Origin: Betaproteobacteria bacterium
GTDB lineage: Bacteria > Pseudomonadota > Gammaproteobacteria > Burkholderiales > Burkholderiaceae_A
Direction of reading: 5' to 3'
Length of the DNA stretch: 64,000 bases
Assembly: GCA_016868255.1 (NCBI GenBank)
Contig: VGHN01000007.1
Location: forward strand, 30,143-94,142
A program made the position numbers and the translations under genes. Positions 20,468 to 29,213 of the stretch are shown here, one piece after another (position 1 is the stretch's first letter; every line of letters begins with the position of its first letter). Under the pieces are notes generated by a model. That model was given only the letters and a program-made list of their open reading frames with translations. It searched no databases and had not been told where the DNA came from.

Positions 20468-21133
20468 CTAAGCGAGGACCCGCCCCTGTGAGGCTGCGCG
20501 CATCTGCTCGCGAATGCGCATGACCTTATCGGGATAGCCGCTTACGCCGGTGGGGCCAACGCCCACATAGGCGAGCAAGGCGGACTCGATGGTTTTAAAG
20601 CGGTCGAGGTATTCACGAATAATTCCAGAGCCAACCTGGATATTGGCCCAGGGGTTGAGCGCCGCACCCAAGCCGCCATGCTGGGCAAAACGCTCTTTGT
20701 GGTATTCCGGGATGACCTGCATGAGCCCTTTGGCGCCCGCCTTGCTCTCTGCAAGCGGGTTGAACCCCGACTCCACCGAAATGACCGCAAGGATTAGGTA
20801 AGGGTCGAGCCGGAAGATGGCCGCGCTCTCGAAGGCCACCGAGACAATTTGCTCGACCGCTGGAAGGGAGACCCGGTGCTTTCGGGCGATCCAGCGGGCC
20901 GTTCGGGACTGCTCGACTGTGAGATTCGTGGCCCGCGCATGGAAGACGGAGTTTGCGGGTTCGGCCGACAAGGCCCCCATGAATGTGGCGCCCCAGCCGA
21001 TGAGCCTGGCCCGACCTGCTTCAGTGAGCACCGTAGAAAGAGCGAGCACCAACAGCACCACCGCAGTCATGCCACGGCGGTAGAGCAATTCCCGATTGAA
21101 GACGGGCGCGGTCAGAGTGGGTTTGACGTTCAT
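20468..21133 (-). CDS. Lytic transglycosylase-like protein (SLT domain), membrane-anchored
   Basis: 221 aa. One N-terminal hydrophobic segment (about residues 22-40) anchors or exports the protein. The SLT fold runs from about residue 100 to the end: the catalytic glutamate is in AVISVESGFNPLA, followed by SKAGAKGLMQVIPEYH and GSGIIREYLDRF, the goose-lysozyme-like motifs. The family cleaves peptidoglycan glycan strands to 1,6-anhydro products. It lies just downstream of dacB on the same strand (21 bases), so the pair may act together on the cell wall. Convergent with the aminotransferase gene. Confidence 0.88.
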   Translation of the reverse strand: MNVKPTLTAPVFNRELLYRRGMTAVVLLVLALSTVLTEAGRARLIGWGATFMGALSAEPANSVFHARATNLTVEQSRTARWIARKHRVSLPAVEQIVSVAFESAAIFRLDPYLILAVISVESGFNPLAESKAGAKGLMQVIPEYHKERFAQHGGLGAALNPWANIQVGSGIIREYLDRFKTIESALLAYVGVGPTGVSGYPDKVMRIREQMRAASQGRVLA

Positions 21134-21154
21134 TTGAATTCGACTCTAGTCCGC

Positions 21155-22585
21155 CTATAGGGTTTCGACCATCCACTTCACGAGGGAGTCCAAAGAGGGG
21201 GCCGCCTCGACGGCGCGGGGGTGGTTGATGATCGCTGAAAAGGCGACCCAGTGGCCCGACTGGCTGAGAATATATCCAGAGTAAGCCCTAACACCCTCTA
21301 AACTCCCCGTCTTAATCCAGGCCCGCCCCGCCACCGACCCATCCTTGAGTCGCCGCCGGATGGTGCCCTCGACCCCCGCGGCCGGAAGGGTGCCAATCCA
21401 CTCCATGGCCTGGGGTGCGAGCATTGCGTCAACCAGCAGTTCAGTGAGGCTTCTTGGCGATATGCGCTCGTTCCGACTCAGGCCCGATCCGTTGTCCATC
21501 ACCAATTCTGAAAAGCTCATACCCCGCTCGGCCAACCATGCTCGAACCCGCTTCTCGGCATCGTCTCGGCTTCCCGGCCCACCTGTTTCCGCCGAGAGAT
21601 TTAAGAAGACAGTCCTCGCCATCGGATTGTTCGACAGCTTGTTAATGTCTGCGAGCACATCGATGAGAGGCCGGGGCGAGACCCAGTCCACCAGCAGCAC
21701 GGCGTTGCCCGGTGTCTTGCCCTCGCGGGCCTTGCCTCGAAATATCCCGCCCGCGTTTTTCCAACTCGCCGCAAAGAGTCGCTGGGCATACTGCAGGTGG
21801 CTATAGACACTGATGTAGTTCTCTTGCCAAGGGCAGTTGCGTCCCATGCGCCCACTCACATCAATAAGGTTGGCACGCTGGATCCACTCCAGAGAGTTCG
21901 CGCCACATCCCCCTTGAACCAAACGAATCGAGGTGTTGACTCGCAGTCCGTGCAGGTTGGGCATGGTCTCAACGGTCACGCGCCCCCGATCTGGACGAAG
22001 GCCAACCCGCACCGACTTGAAATTGAACATGGCCGCATGCGGCTCCACGTTGTATGGCTTGTAACCGCGCCCATCGAAGGCATTGGGGTCACCGGGCGCC
22101 TCAGCGAAGCGACTTCCGTCAAGAACAAAGTCGCCCTCAATCACACGAATGCCCTTGGCCCGGAGTTGGTCGACGATTTGCTCAATGTCCTCGAGAACCA
22201 GCTTGGGATCGCCCCCACCCTGGATGTAGATGGGGCCCTTGAGCACCCCGGCCTTCACCCGACTCGTTGTCCAGACCCGCGTGCGAGACCGATAGTCGAG
22301 GCCCAGAATCGACCAGGCCGCTCGGGTCGTCACCAGCTTGATGGTCGAGGCGGGGTTCATCGGCTGCCGGGCCCGATGCTCGAGCCAGGTCGGCGGCCCC
22401 CGTAATTCCCCTGATTTAAGAACCGCTAGTGAGATTCCCACGGCATCGGCCGGGACCCCACGAGACTCGAAGAACTGCAGGGGGAGCGTGCCCCAGGCCG
22501 TCATATCCTGGGCAGCCGATTGGTAGTGGGCGCCAACACCCAGAAGGAGTAGGCATGCGCCAAGAATCTTTTTGGAACCTCTCAT
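21155..22585 (-). CDS. dacB: D-alanyl-D-alanine carboxypeptidase/endopeptidase, PBP4 family
   Basis: Periplasmic class C penicillin-binding protein, 476 aa. A signal peptide (about residues 1-25, ending QSAAQ) starts the protein. The three active-site motifs are present: SxxK as STIK in NPASTIKLVTTRAA, SxN in the NGSGLSRNE region, and KTG in WIKTGSLEGV. The large insertion between motifs 1 and 2 (about residues 100-330) is characteristic of PBP4. It trims or cleaves peptidoglycan cross-links. It is divergent from a small zinc-ribbon gene and upstream of the lytic transglycosylase. Confidence 0.94.
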   Translation of the reverse strand: MRGSKKILGACLLLLGVGAHYQSAAQDMTAWGTLPLQFFESRGVPADAVGISLAVLKSGELRGPPTWLEHRARQPMNPASTIKLVTTRAAWSILGLDYRSRTRVWTTSRVKAGVLKGPIYIQGGGDPKLVLEDIEQIVDQLRAKGIRVIEGDFVLDGSRFAEAPGDPNAFDGRGYKPYNVEPHAAMFNFKSVRVGLRPDRGRVTVETMPNLHGLRVNTSIRLVQGGCGANSLEWIQRANLIDVSGRMGRNCPWQENYISVYSHLQYAQRLFAASWKNAGGIFRGKAREGKTPGNAVLLVDWVSPRPLIDVLADINKLSNNPMARTVFLNLSAETGGPGSRDDAEKRVRAWLAERGMSFSELVMDNGSGLSRNERISPRSLTELLVDAMLAPQAMEWIGTLPAAGVEGTIRRRLKDGSVAGRAWIKTGSLEGVRAYSGYILSQSGHWVAFSAIINHPRAVEAAPSLDSLVKWMVETL

Positions 22586-22661
22586 TGGATCTGGGGTCGA
22601 CTCTCTCTCGATGTTATTGTGGCGCCCGAGCGTCCATTATGAGCGACGCCCAGGAGGAATC

Positions 22662-22922
22662 ATGGCACTAGAAAAAAACGAAAACTACTTTGAGCTATCC
22701 GACGAGAACGATCGGGCATCGGCCATCGAGGCCCAGTTCAACGAAGATGCATTGGAAGTGGCCCGACGCAAGATCGCCCCCGAGACCAGCCCCGACTTCG
22801 ACGGCGTCCACTGCATCGATTGCGCCGAGAAAATCGTCTCGGCTCGGTTGAAGCTCGGAAAGATCCGCTGCATTGATTGCCAGACCCTCTTAGAGAAGCA
22901 GTCCCGCTTCGTCGCAGGCTAA
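22662..22922 (+). CDS. Small DksA/TraR-type C4 zinc-finger protein
   Basis: 86 aa, with a strong AGGAGG ribosome site seven bases before ATG 22662. The C-terminal half has CIDCAEKIVSARLKLGKIRCIDC: two CxxC pairs spaced as in the DksA/TraR zinc finger. The N-terminal half is acidic and lacks the long coiled-coil of full DksA, so it resembles the short TraR-like members. TraR and DksA bind the RNA polymerase secondary channel; a similar role is possible but not shown. It lies 277 bases before groES and divergent from dacB. Confidence 0.75.
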   Translation: MALEKNENYFELSDENDRASAIEAQFNEDALEVARRKIAPETSPDFDGVHCIDCAEKIVSARLKLGKIRCIDCQTLLEKQSRFVAG

Positions 22923-23081
22923 GTCTCCCGGCGCTCGGGCCAGAACTTGAGTTCGGCCCGATCCGCCAAGTCCCTTCCGCACCACTTGCTCAAATCCGCT
23001 CCTTCAAAGGGGCGACGCCGAGCGTGTGGGGCCTCAAAACCCCAAATTGAATGGTTTTTTTTCATGGGCGAGACCCAAGCC

Positions 23082-23107
23082 CTTGAAAAACCTCTATCGA
23101 GCCCCTA
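23082..23107 (+). promoter_or_regulatory. Sigma-32-type heat-shock promoter of groESL
   Basis: CTTGAAA at 23082-23088 matches the sigma-32 -35 element and CCCCTA at 23102-23107 is close to the CCCCAT -10 element, with a 13-base spacer, within the usual range. It sits immediately upstream of the CIRCE element. Confidence 0.75.
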
Positions 23108-23110
23108 CCA

Positions 23111-23137
23111 TTAGCACTCAATAGCGATGAGTGCTAA
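23111..23137 (+). promoter_or_regulatory. CIRCE element (HrcA operator) upstream of groES
   Basis: TTAGCACTC (23111-23119), nine-base spacer, GAGTGCTAA (23129-23137): a perfect inverted repeat identical to the CIRCE consensus. HrcA repressor binding here would add repression to sigma-32 control, a dual arrangement known in betaproteobacteria. Confidence 0.97.
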
Positions 23138-23199
23138 TAAGGCGTCCTCGCCGCTGGAAGACCCTATTTCTGCAACCTTTTTTGATGGAGCGAATACGT

Positions 23200-23487
23200 A
23201 TGAAACTGCGTCCCCTGCACGACCGCCTGGTGGTCAAGCGTCTTGACCAGGAGCGAACCACCGCCTCGGGCATCGTCATCCCGGACAACGCCGCCGAGAA
23301 GCCCGACCAGGGTGAGGTGATCGCCGTAGGCAACGGCAAGATCCAGGAAGACGGCAAACAGCGCCCCCTCGATGTGAAGGTGGGCAACCGCATCCTGTTC
23401 GGCAAGTACGCCGGTCAGACCGTGAAAGTCGATGGCGAAGAGCTTCTTGTTCTCCGCGAAGACGACGTCATGGCCGTGATTGAGTAA
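23200..23487 (+). CDS. groES: Co-chaperonin GroES
   Basis: 95 aa, heptameric lid of the GroEL chamber. [12 protein letters not shown] at the start, the mobile loop [14 protein letters not shown] (about residues 18-31), and [15 protein letters not shown] near the C-terminus are standard. ATG 23200 has GGAG nine bases upstream. First gene of the groESL operon under the CIRCE and sigma-32-type elements; groEL follows after 52 bases. Confidence 0.98.
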   Translation: MKLRPLHDRLVVKRLDQERTTASGIVIPDNAAEKPDQGEVIAVGNGKIQEDGKQRPLDVKVGNRILFGKYAGQTVKVDGEELLVLREDDVMAVIE

Positions 23488-23539
23488 GACCACGCGTCGG
23501 CGAACTCCCTCTCAACCCAATTTGTTCAGGAGAATTTAA

Positions 23540-25186
<1,647 letters not shown>

Positions 25187-25262
25187 TCCCCCACCGGCCC
25201 GCCCCTCGGGGTGGGCCGTTATAACGACTCCCTGCAGGAGGGTCTCCCTCCTGACCTCCCAG

Positions 25263-25291
25263 CCCGGGTCATTGGACCCGGGTTTTTTTTT
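25263..25291 (+). terminator. Rho-independent terminator after groEL
   Basis: Stem CCCGGGTC / GACCCGGG (25263-25270 and 25275-25282) with loop ATTG, followed by nine T. pyrF starts only 12 bases later, so pyrF relies on readthrough or on a promoter embedded around this hairpin. Confidence 0.95.
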
Positions 25292-25302
25292 ACAATGCGA
25301 CG

Positions 25303-26130
25303 ATGACCTTCAGAGAGCGCTGCCAGCGGGCCTGGCAAACAAATCAGAGCCTGCTCTGCGTTGGTCTTGATCCCGAGCCGGGTCGGCTTCCCCACTCCCT
25401 CGCGAGCCGTCCGCTCAATGAGGCGGTTGAACGTTTCTGCACGGGTATCGTGAACGCCACGGCCCCCTATTGCTGCGCCTTCAAGCCCCAGATTGCCCAC
25501 TTCGCTGCACTCGGACTCGAATCCACACTGGAGTCGATCTGCCGCCACATCAAGGCGGCCCATCCCAATCACCTTCTCATCTTGGACGCCAAGCGCGGGG
25601 ACATCGGCTCGACCGCAAGCAATTACGCCAAAGAGGCCTTCGAGCGGTATTGCGCAGACGCTGTGACTCTCAGCCCCTATATGGGTGGCGACAGCCTCAC
25701 CCCATTTCTCGAATTCCGGGACAAGGGCATTTTCCTGCTCTGCCGCACCAGCAACCCCGGGGGCGACGACCTTCAAATGCTGGCCCTCGAGGGAGGCGAA
25801 CGCCTCTTCGAGCGCGTGGCCCGCCTGGCCACCGAACGTTGGAGCGGCAGCGAGCAGGTGGGCTTGGTGGTTGGCGCCACCTATCCAGCCGAAGTCCAGA
25901 AGGTGCGAGAGATCGCACCGAAGCTGCCGCTACTTGTGCCCGGTATCGGTGCGCAGGGCGGCGATTTAAAGGCCGCAGTCTGCGCTGGAGTCGATGCGAA
26001 TCGCCAGGGACTCTTTATCAATTCCTCCCGCGCCATCCTCTACGCCAGCCCTCAAGACGATTGGGCGCAACAGGCCGCTGAAGTCGCTCGGCAGACACAT
26101 CACGCCATCGCGGTTTCACTGCGCACTTGA
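25303..26130 (+). CDS. pyrF: Orotidine 5'-phosphate decarboxylase (type 2 length)
   Basis: Final step of UMP synthesis. 275 aa, the longer bacterial form. LCVGLDPEPGRLP at the start, FKPQIAHFAALG, and the catalytic LILDAKRGDIGSTA with the Asp-Lys-Asp network; SPYMGGDSLTPF and VVGATYPAEV follow. ATG 25303 has no clear Shine-Dalgarno and lies 12 bases after the groEL terminator. Followed by a transporter gene after 17 bases, probably in the same transcript. Confidence 0.95.
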   Translation: MTFRERCQRAWQTNQSLLCVGLDPEPGRLPHSLASRPLNEAVERFCTGIVNATAPYCCAFKPQIAHFAALGLESTLESICRHIKAAHPNHLLILDAKRGDIGSTASNYAKEAFERYCADAVTLSPYMGGDSLTPFLEFRDKGIFLLCRTSNPGGDDLQMLALEGGERLFERVARLATERWSGSEQVGLVVGATYPAEVQKVREIAPKLPLLVPGIGAQGGDLKAAVCAGVDANRQGLFINSSRAILYASPQDDWAQQAAEVARQTHHAIAVSLRT

Positions 26131-26147
26131 CTTAGCCAACACGGCCA

Positions 26148-26999
26148 GTGAAACAGGAAGAGAGAGAAACCTCCTTGCAAACGCACGCCGCACAGACGCA
26201 CGCCGCACAGACGCACGCCGCACAGACGCACGCCACACAGACGCACTACGGTGCATGGGCTTTGTTGGTCAAAGAGATTCGGCGGTTCGCGAAGGTCTCT
26301 GTGCAGACGGTCTTGGCACCACTCGTCTCGGCCATGCTCTTTCTCGTGATCTTCGCCCTGCTTTTGGAGACCCGGGTGGAGCCCATGCCCGGTGTCAACT
26401 ACAGCGCCTTTCTAGTGCCCGGGCTCGTGATGATGACCATGCAGCAAAACGCTTTTGCCAATACCAGTTCCAGCCTCACGCAGAGCAAGATCACAGGGAC
26501 ACTCGTATTTCTTATGCTCTCGCCGCTGCGGCCTTGGGAATGGCTTGTGGGTTACCTTGGTGGGGCGATCGCGCGAGGCCTCGCGTGCGGGCTGGCGGTT
26601 TGGCTGGCCAGCATTCCCTTTGTATCGGTGCCCATAGCCAGCCCACTCTGGGCGATGTCATTTGGACTCATGGCCTGTCTGATTTTGGGCGCACTCGGAC
26701 TCATTGCCGCCCTCTACGCAGAGAAATGGGACCATGTGGCCGCGTTTCAAAACTTCCTCATCAACCCGCTCACCTTCCTCGCCGGTGTCTTTTACTCCGT
26801 TCAGATTCTTCCGGAGCAATGGCAGTTTATTAGTCACCTCAATCCCTTCTTCTACCTGATCGATGGGTTTCGATTCGGCGTCTTTGGTCAATCCGATGTC
26901 TCCCCTTGGTTCAGCGCATCGATCTGTGGAGGCGCCACACTCTCCCTCTTGATCCTCACCCATCAACTGATTGCCTCCGGGTGGCGCATCCGAAACTAG
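26148..26999 (+). CDS. ABC-2 type transporter permease with repeat-bearing N-terminus
   Basis: 283 aa, about six membrane segments in the ABC-2 layout: a cytoplasmic N-terminus, then VQTVLAPLVSAMLFLVIFALL, VPGLVMMTMQQNAFANTSSSLTQSK, and LINPLTFLAGVFYSVQILP near the C-terminal third, typical of the YadH/NodJ group. The start is GTG 26148. Residues about 12-31 are four near-identical THAAQ units encoded by 15-base DNA repeats, which is unusual. No ATPase gene is adjacent (pyrF upstream, a small convergent gene downstream), so the ATPase must be encoded elsewhere. The substrate is unknown. Confidence 0.85.
   Translation: MKQEERETSLQTHAAQTHAAQTHAAQTHATQTHYGAWALLVKEIRRFAKVSVQTVLAPLVSAMLFLVIFALLLETRVEPMPGVNYSAFLVPGLVMMTMQQNAFANTSSSLTQSKITGTLVFLMLSPLRPWEWLVGYLGGAIARGLACGLAVWLASIPFVSVPIASPLWAMSFGLMACLILGALGLIAALYAEKWDHVAAFQNFLINPLTFLAGVFYSVQILPEQWQFISHLNPFFYLIDGFRFGVFGQSDVSPWFSASICGGATLSLLILTHQLIASGWRIRN
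26181..26240 (+). repeat. 15-base coding tandem repeat, four units
   Basis: Unit ACGCACGCCGCACAG at 26181-26195, 26196-26210, 26211-26225, and a fourth copy 26226-26240 with one mismatch. It encodes THAAQ three times and THATQ once, at the cytoplasmic N-terminus of the ABC permease. The frame is kept whatever the copy number. Confidence 0.95.
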
Positions 27000-27002
27000 G
27001 CG

Positions 27003-27027
27003 AAAAAAAAGCGGCCACGAGGGCCGC
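27003..27027 (-). terminator. Rho-independent terminator of the small secreted-protein gene
   Basis: Read on the minus strand: GCGGCC, five-base loop, GGCCGC (27027-27022 and 27016-27011), then eight T (27010-27003). It lies 22 bases past the stop codon of the small gene at 27049 and directly after the convergent permease gene. Confidence 0.85.
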
Positions 27028-27048
27028 CTCTCTTTGAAGCAGTAAGGC

Positions 27049-27201
27049 TTACTTCTTGGCTTCAGCTTTCTTCTCGTCCTTCTTTGCATCTTTCTTGGCT
27101 TCGGCAGCTTTCTTGTCGTCGGCCTTAGGAGCGGGAGCTTGGGCGTAAGCACCAGAAACAGCAAACATTGCAGCCATAGTGGCGAGAGCAATTTTCTTCA
27201 T
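27049..27201 (-). CDS. Small Lys/Ala/Glu-rich secreted protein
   Basis: 50 aa. GAGGAA is a good ribosome site before ATG 27201. Residues 1-20 are a clean signal peptide (MKKIALATMAAMFAVSGAYA, cut before QAPAP). The mature part is about 30 residues of mostly Lys, Ala, Glu and Asp with repeated KKAEAKK/KKDAKKDEKK segments. A strong terminator follows. The well-formed signal, ribosome site and terminator argue it is real. The function is unknown; similar short lysine/alanine-rich periplasmic peptides are common in Burkholderiales. Confidence 0.8.
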   Translation of the reverse strand: MKKIALATMAAMFAVSGAYAQAPAPKADDKKAAEAKKDAKKDEKKAEAKK

Positions 27202-27347
27202 ATATTCCTCAATGTGGTTAGTGACAGTTGCAGACTTTGTTTTTTGGAACTCAGCCCACAGTGTGAAGTCTACGACAATTCCTTGAATCGTGTGCGGGTT
27301 ACATTTTAAAGAATATTGTTTAAAACCAACCCGTTAGAGCCGACTGT

Positions 27348-28304
27348 CTAGCCCTCGGGTCCACGGTCTCGTCGGGCGCGAAGAACCGCTCCCAAGACCC
27401 CAGCAGAGTCTCCCAGCCGATTGACCAAAACCGGGGTTCGGCAATCCTTTGCGCCGAATAAGGTGCCTGCCAGTCCCCTACCAATCGCCTCGGCCAGTCC
27501 CGGGTGGTTGGACAAGCCGCCTCCCAGCACGATCGCATCGGGGTCGATGGTCTGAACGACACCTTTGAGCCCCCTACAGAGGTGCCCAATCCAGCGATCG
27601 GTAAACCTTCGATTCTCCTCACCCTCATTACTCAAAATAGATTTGGCCGAGACGCGCTCCCCAGTCTGCTCCAGCCAACGGGCAGCGAGTCCACCACCCG
27701 AGACCAAGGTCTCGAGGCAGCCCCGTTGACCGCACCAGCAGAGCGGCCCGGCAGGATCGATTGACAGGTGGCCCCATTCGCCGGCCAAACGGTTGGGCCC
27801 AACATGAAGTTGGCCATCGACCACCAGGCCTGCACCGCAACCCGTTCCAAGAATCACCCCGAAAACCACACGAGAACCTCGCCCCGCACCCAGGGTGGCC
27901 TCGGCCAGGGCAAAGCAATTCGCATCGTTCTCCACCACCACGGCCCGGCCAATGGCTGTCGAAATCCACTCCTCTAGTCGCAGACCATTGAGACACAGGG
28001 TGTTGGAATTGCGCAGGAGGCCTGAATCGAGATCGATGGATCCGGGCGTCCCCATCCCCACAAGCAGTGGCCCCTGGGCCTCACTGCCCAGACTGGCCCT
28101 TGCAGCAACGAAGAGCACAACAATTGCCTGGCGAATCGCCTCTGGCCCCTCTTCTGCTGGGGTGGCACATCGTTCGCGAAAACAGACCCGACCAGTCGAG
28201 TCGACTGCGGCCACCTCGGTCTTGGTTCCACCAAGATCAATTCCAATGGCTGGCAGTGTCGAGGATGGGAAACGAATCGAAGCAACGTTTTGCGGTCCTT
28301 CCAT
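27348..28304 (-). CDS. ROK family sugar kinase (fructokinase/glucokinase-like)
   Basis: 318 aa. N-terminal phosphate loop IGIDLGGTKTEV; catalytic Asp region VENDANCFALAEA; the ROK zinc site GPLCWCGQRGCLETLVSG; C-terminal VLGGGLSN. The family phosphorylates hexoses such as fructose, glucose or N-acetyl sugars. The start is ATG 28304; an upstream in-frame extension would overlap the divergent transporter gene. The divergent EamA gene begins 24 bases away, so the two share a very short promoter region. Confidence 0.9.
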   Translation of the reverse strand: MEGPQNVASIRFPSSTLPAIGIDLGGTKTEVAAVDSTGRVCFRERCATPAEEGPEAIRQAIVVLFVAARASLGSEAQGPLLVGMGTPGSIDLDSGLLRNSNTLCLNGLRLEEWISTAIGRAVVVENDANCFALAEATLGAGRGSRVVFGVILGTGCGAGLVVDGQLHVGPNRLAGEWGHLSIDPAGPLCWCGQRGCLETLVSGGGLAARWLEQTGERVSAKSILSNEGEENRRFTDRWIGHLCRGLKGVVQTIDPDAIVLGGGLSNHPGLAEAIGRGLAGTLFGAKDCRTPVLVNRLGDSAGVLGAVLRARRDRGPEG

Positions 28305-28328
28305 GGCCAAATTGTATGATTCGAACCA

Positions 28329-29210
28329 ATGCCACTTCCCCACATCCTTCTTGCCCTTCTGGTGATGGGACTCTGGGGCAGCAACTTTGTTGTGCAGTTT
28401 TGGGCAGTGCATCTGGTGCCCCCCCTCCTTTTCGCAACACTGCGATTCGCAACCGTCTGCATCCCCCTGCTTTTGCTCTATCCGAGATGCCCAACACGAT
28501 GGTCGCTGCTGATTCCCTATGCGCTGGCTTCTTTCACCCTGCAGTTCGCACTTCTATTTCTGGCCCTTCGTTGGGGAATGCCGCCCGGAATCGCCTCCTT
28601 GGTCATGCAGAGCCAGATCTTTTTCACGCTCTTGCTTCTGGTGGCCACGGGCGAGAGTCGACCGCTTCGGCAGCAGTGGGTCGGCATCTGTCTTGGGGCG
28701 GTTGGAATGGCATGGGTGGGTTCCACCTTCGATCTCGGGGTGGGTCTTATTGCATTTCTCATGACCATTGGCGCGGCCTGCTCATGGGCCATTGGCAATG
28801 TGTTTGTGAAACGCATGGGCAGCGAGATTGCCGCCGTTCCACTGGTGGTCTGGGGATCGGGAATTGGTGCCTTGGGCCTATTGCCCATCTCATTGGCACT
28901 CGAGGGCAGTGCGGCCTGGAACCAGTCCATCTCAATGCTCACGTCGGGACACGCTGAGCTCTGGGCCTACCTGCTCTTTAATGCATTCGGCGCAAGCCTC
29001 ATTGGATATGGCGGCTGGTCATGGCTATTGAAACGTCATCCCGCAGCCAGCGTGGTCCCCTTTACCCTGCTTGTTCCATTTTTCGGCATGGGTTCGGCAG
29101 CACTCTTTCTCAAGGAGGCATTCTCGCTCGAGATGGTCTCTGGCATTGTCCTCGCACTCATTGGACTTGCGCTCACTCAGGTCCGGGCGCCGGGGGCGCG
29201 AGCGGCTTGA
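28329..29210 (+). CDS. EamA/DMT-family transporter
   Basis: 293 aa with about ten hydrophobic segments forming two EamA repeats. The first opens with LLALLVMGLWGSNFVVQ and contains ASLVMQSQIFFTLLL; the second contains GAACSWAIGNVFVKRM, VPFTLLVPFFGMGSAAL and LKEAFSLEMVSGIVLALIG. The pattern matches amino-acid or metabolite exporters of the YdeD/RhtA type. The stop is three bases from the stop of the convergent ABC exporter. The substrate is unknown. Confidence 0.88.
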   Translation: MPLPHILLALLVMGLWGSNFVVQFWAVHLVPPLLFATLRFATVCIPLLLLYPRCPTRWSLLIPYALASFTLQFALLFLALRWGMPPGIASLVMQSQIFFTLLLLVATGESRPLRQQWVGICLGAVGMAWVGSTFDLGVGLIAFLMTIGAACSWAIGNVFVKRMGSEIAAVPLVVWGSGIGALGLLPISLALEGSAAWNQSISMLTSGHAELWAYLLFNAFGASLIGYGGWSWLLKRHPAASVVPFTLLVPFFGMGSAALFLKEAFSLEMVSGIVLALIGLALTQVRAPGARAA

Positions 29211-29213
29211 GTC

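Noticed and set aside
26181..26240. Regular 15-base repeats as a possible CRISPR
   Set aside because: Units are contiguous with no spacers and lie in frame in a coding gene; the same applies to 13283-13348.
26658..27191. 177-codon minus-strand frame over the permease end and the small secreted gene
   Set aside because: It reads the small gene in the wrong frame; the 50-aa frame at 27049-27201 has a signal peptide, ribosome site and terminator.
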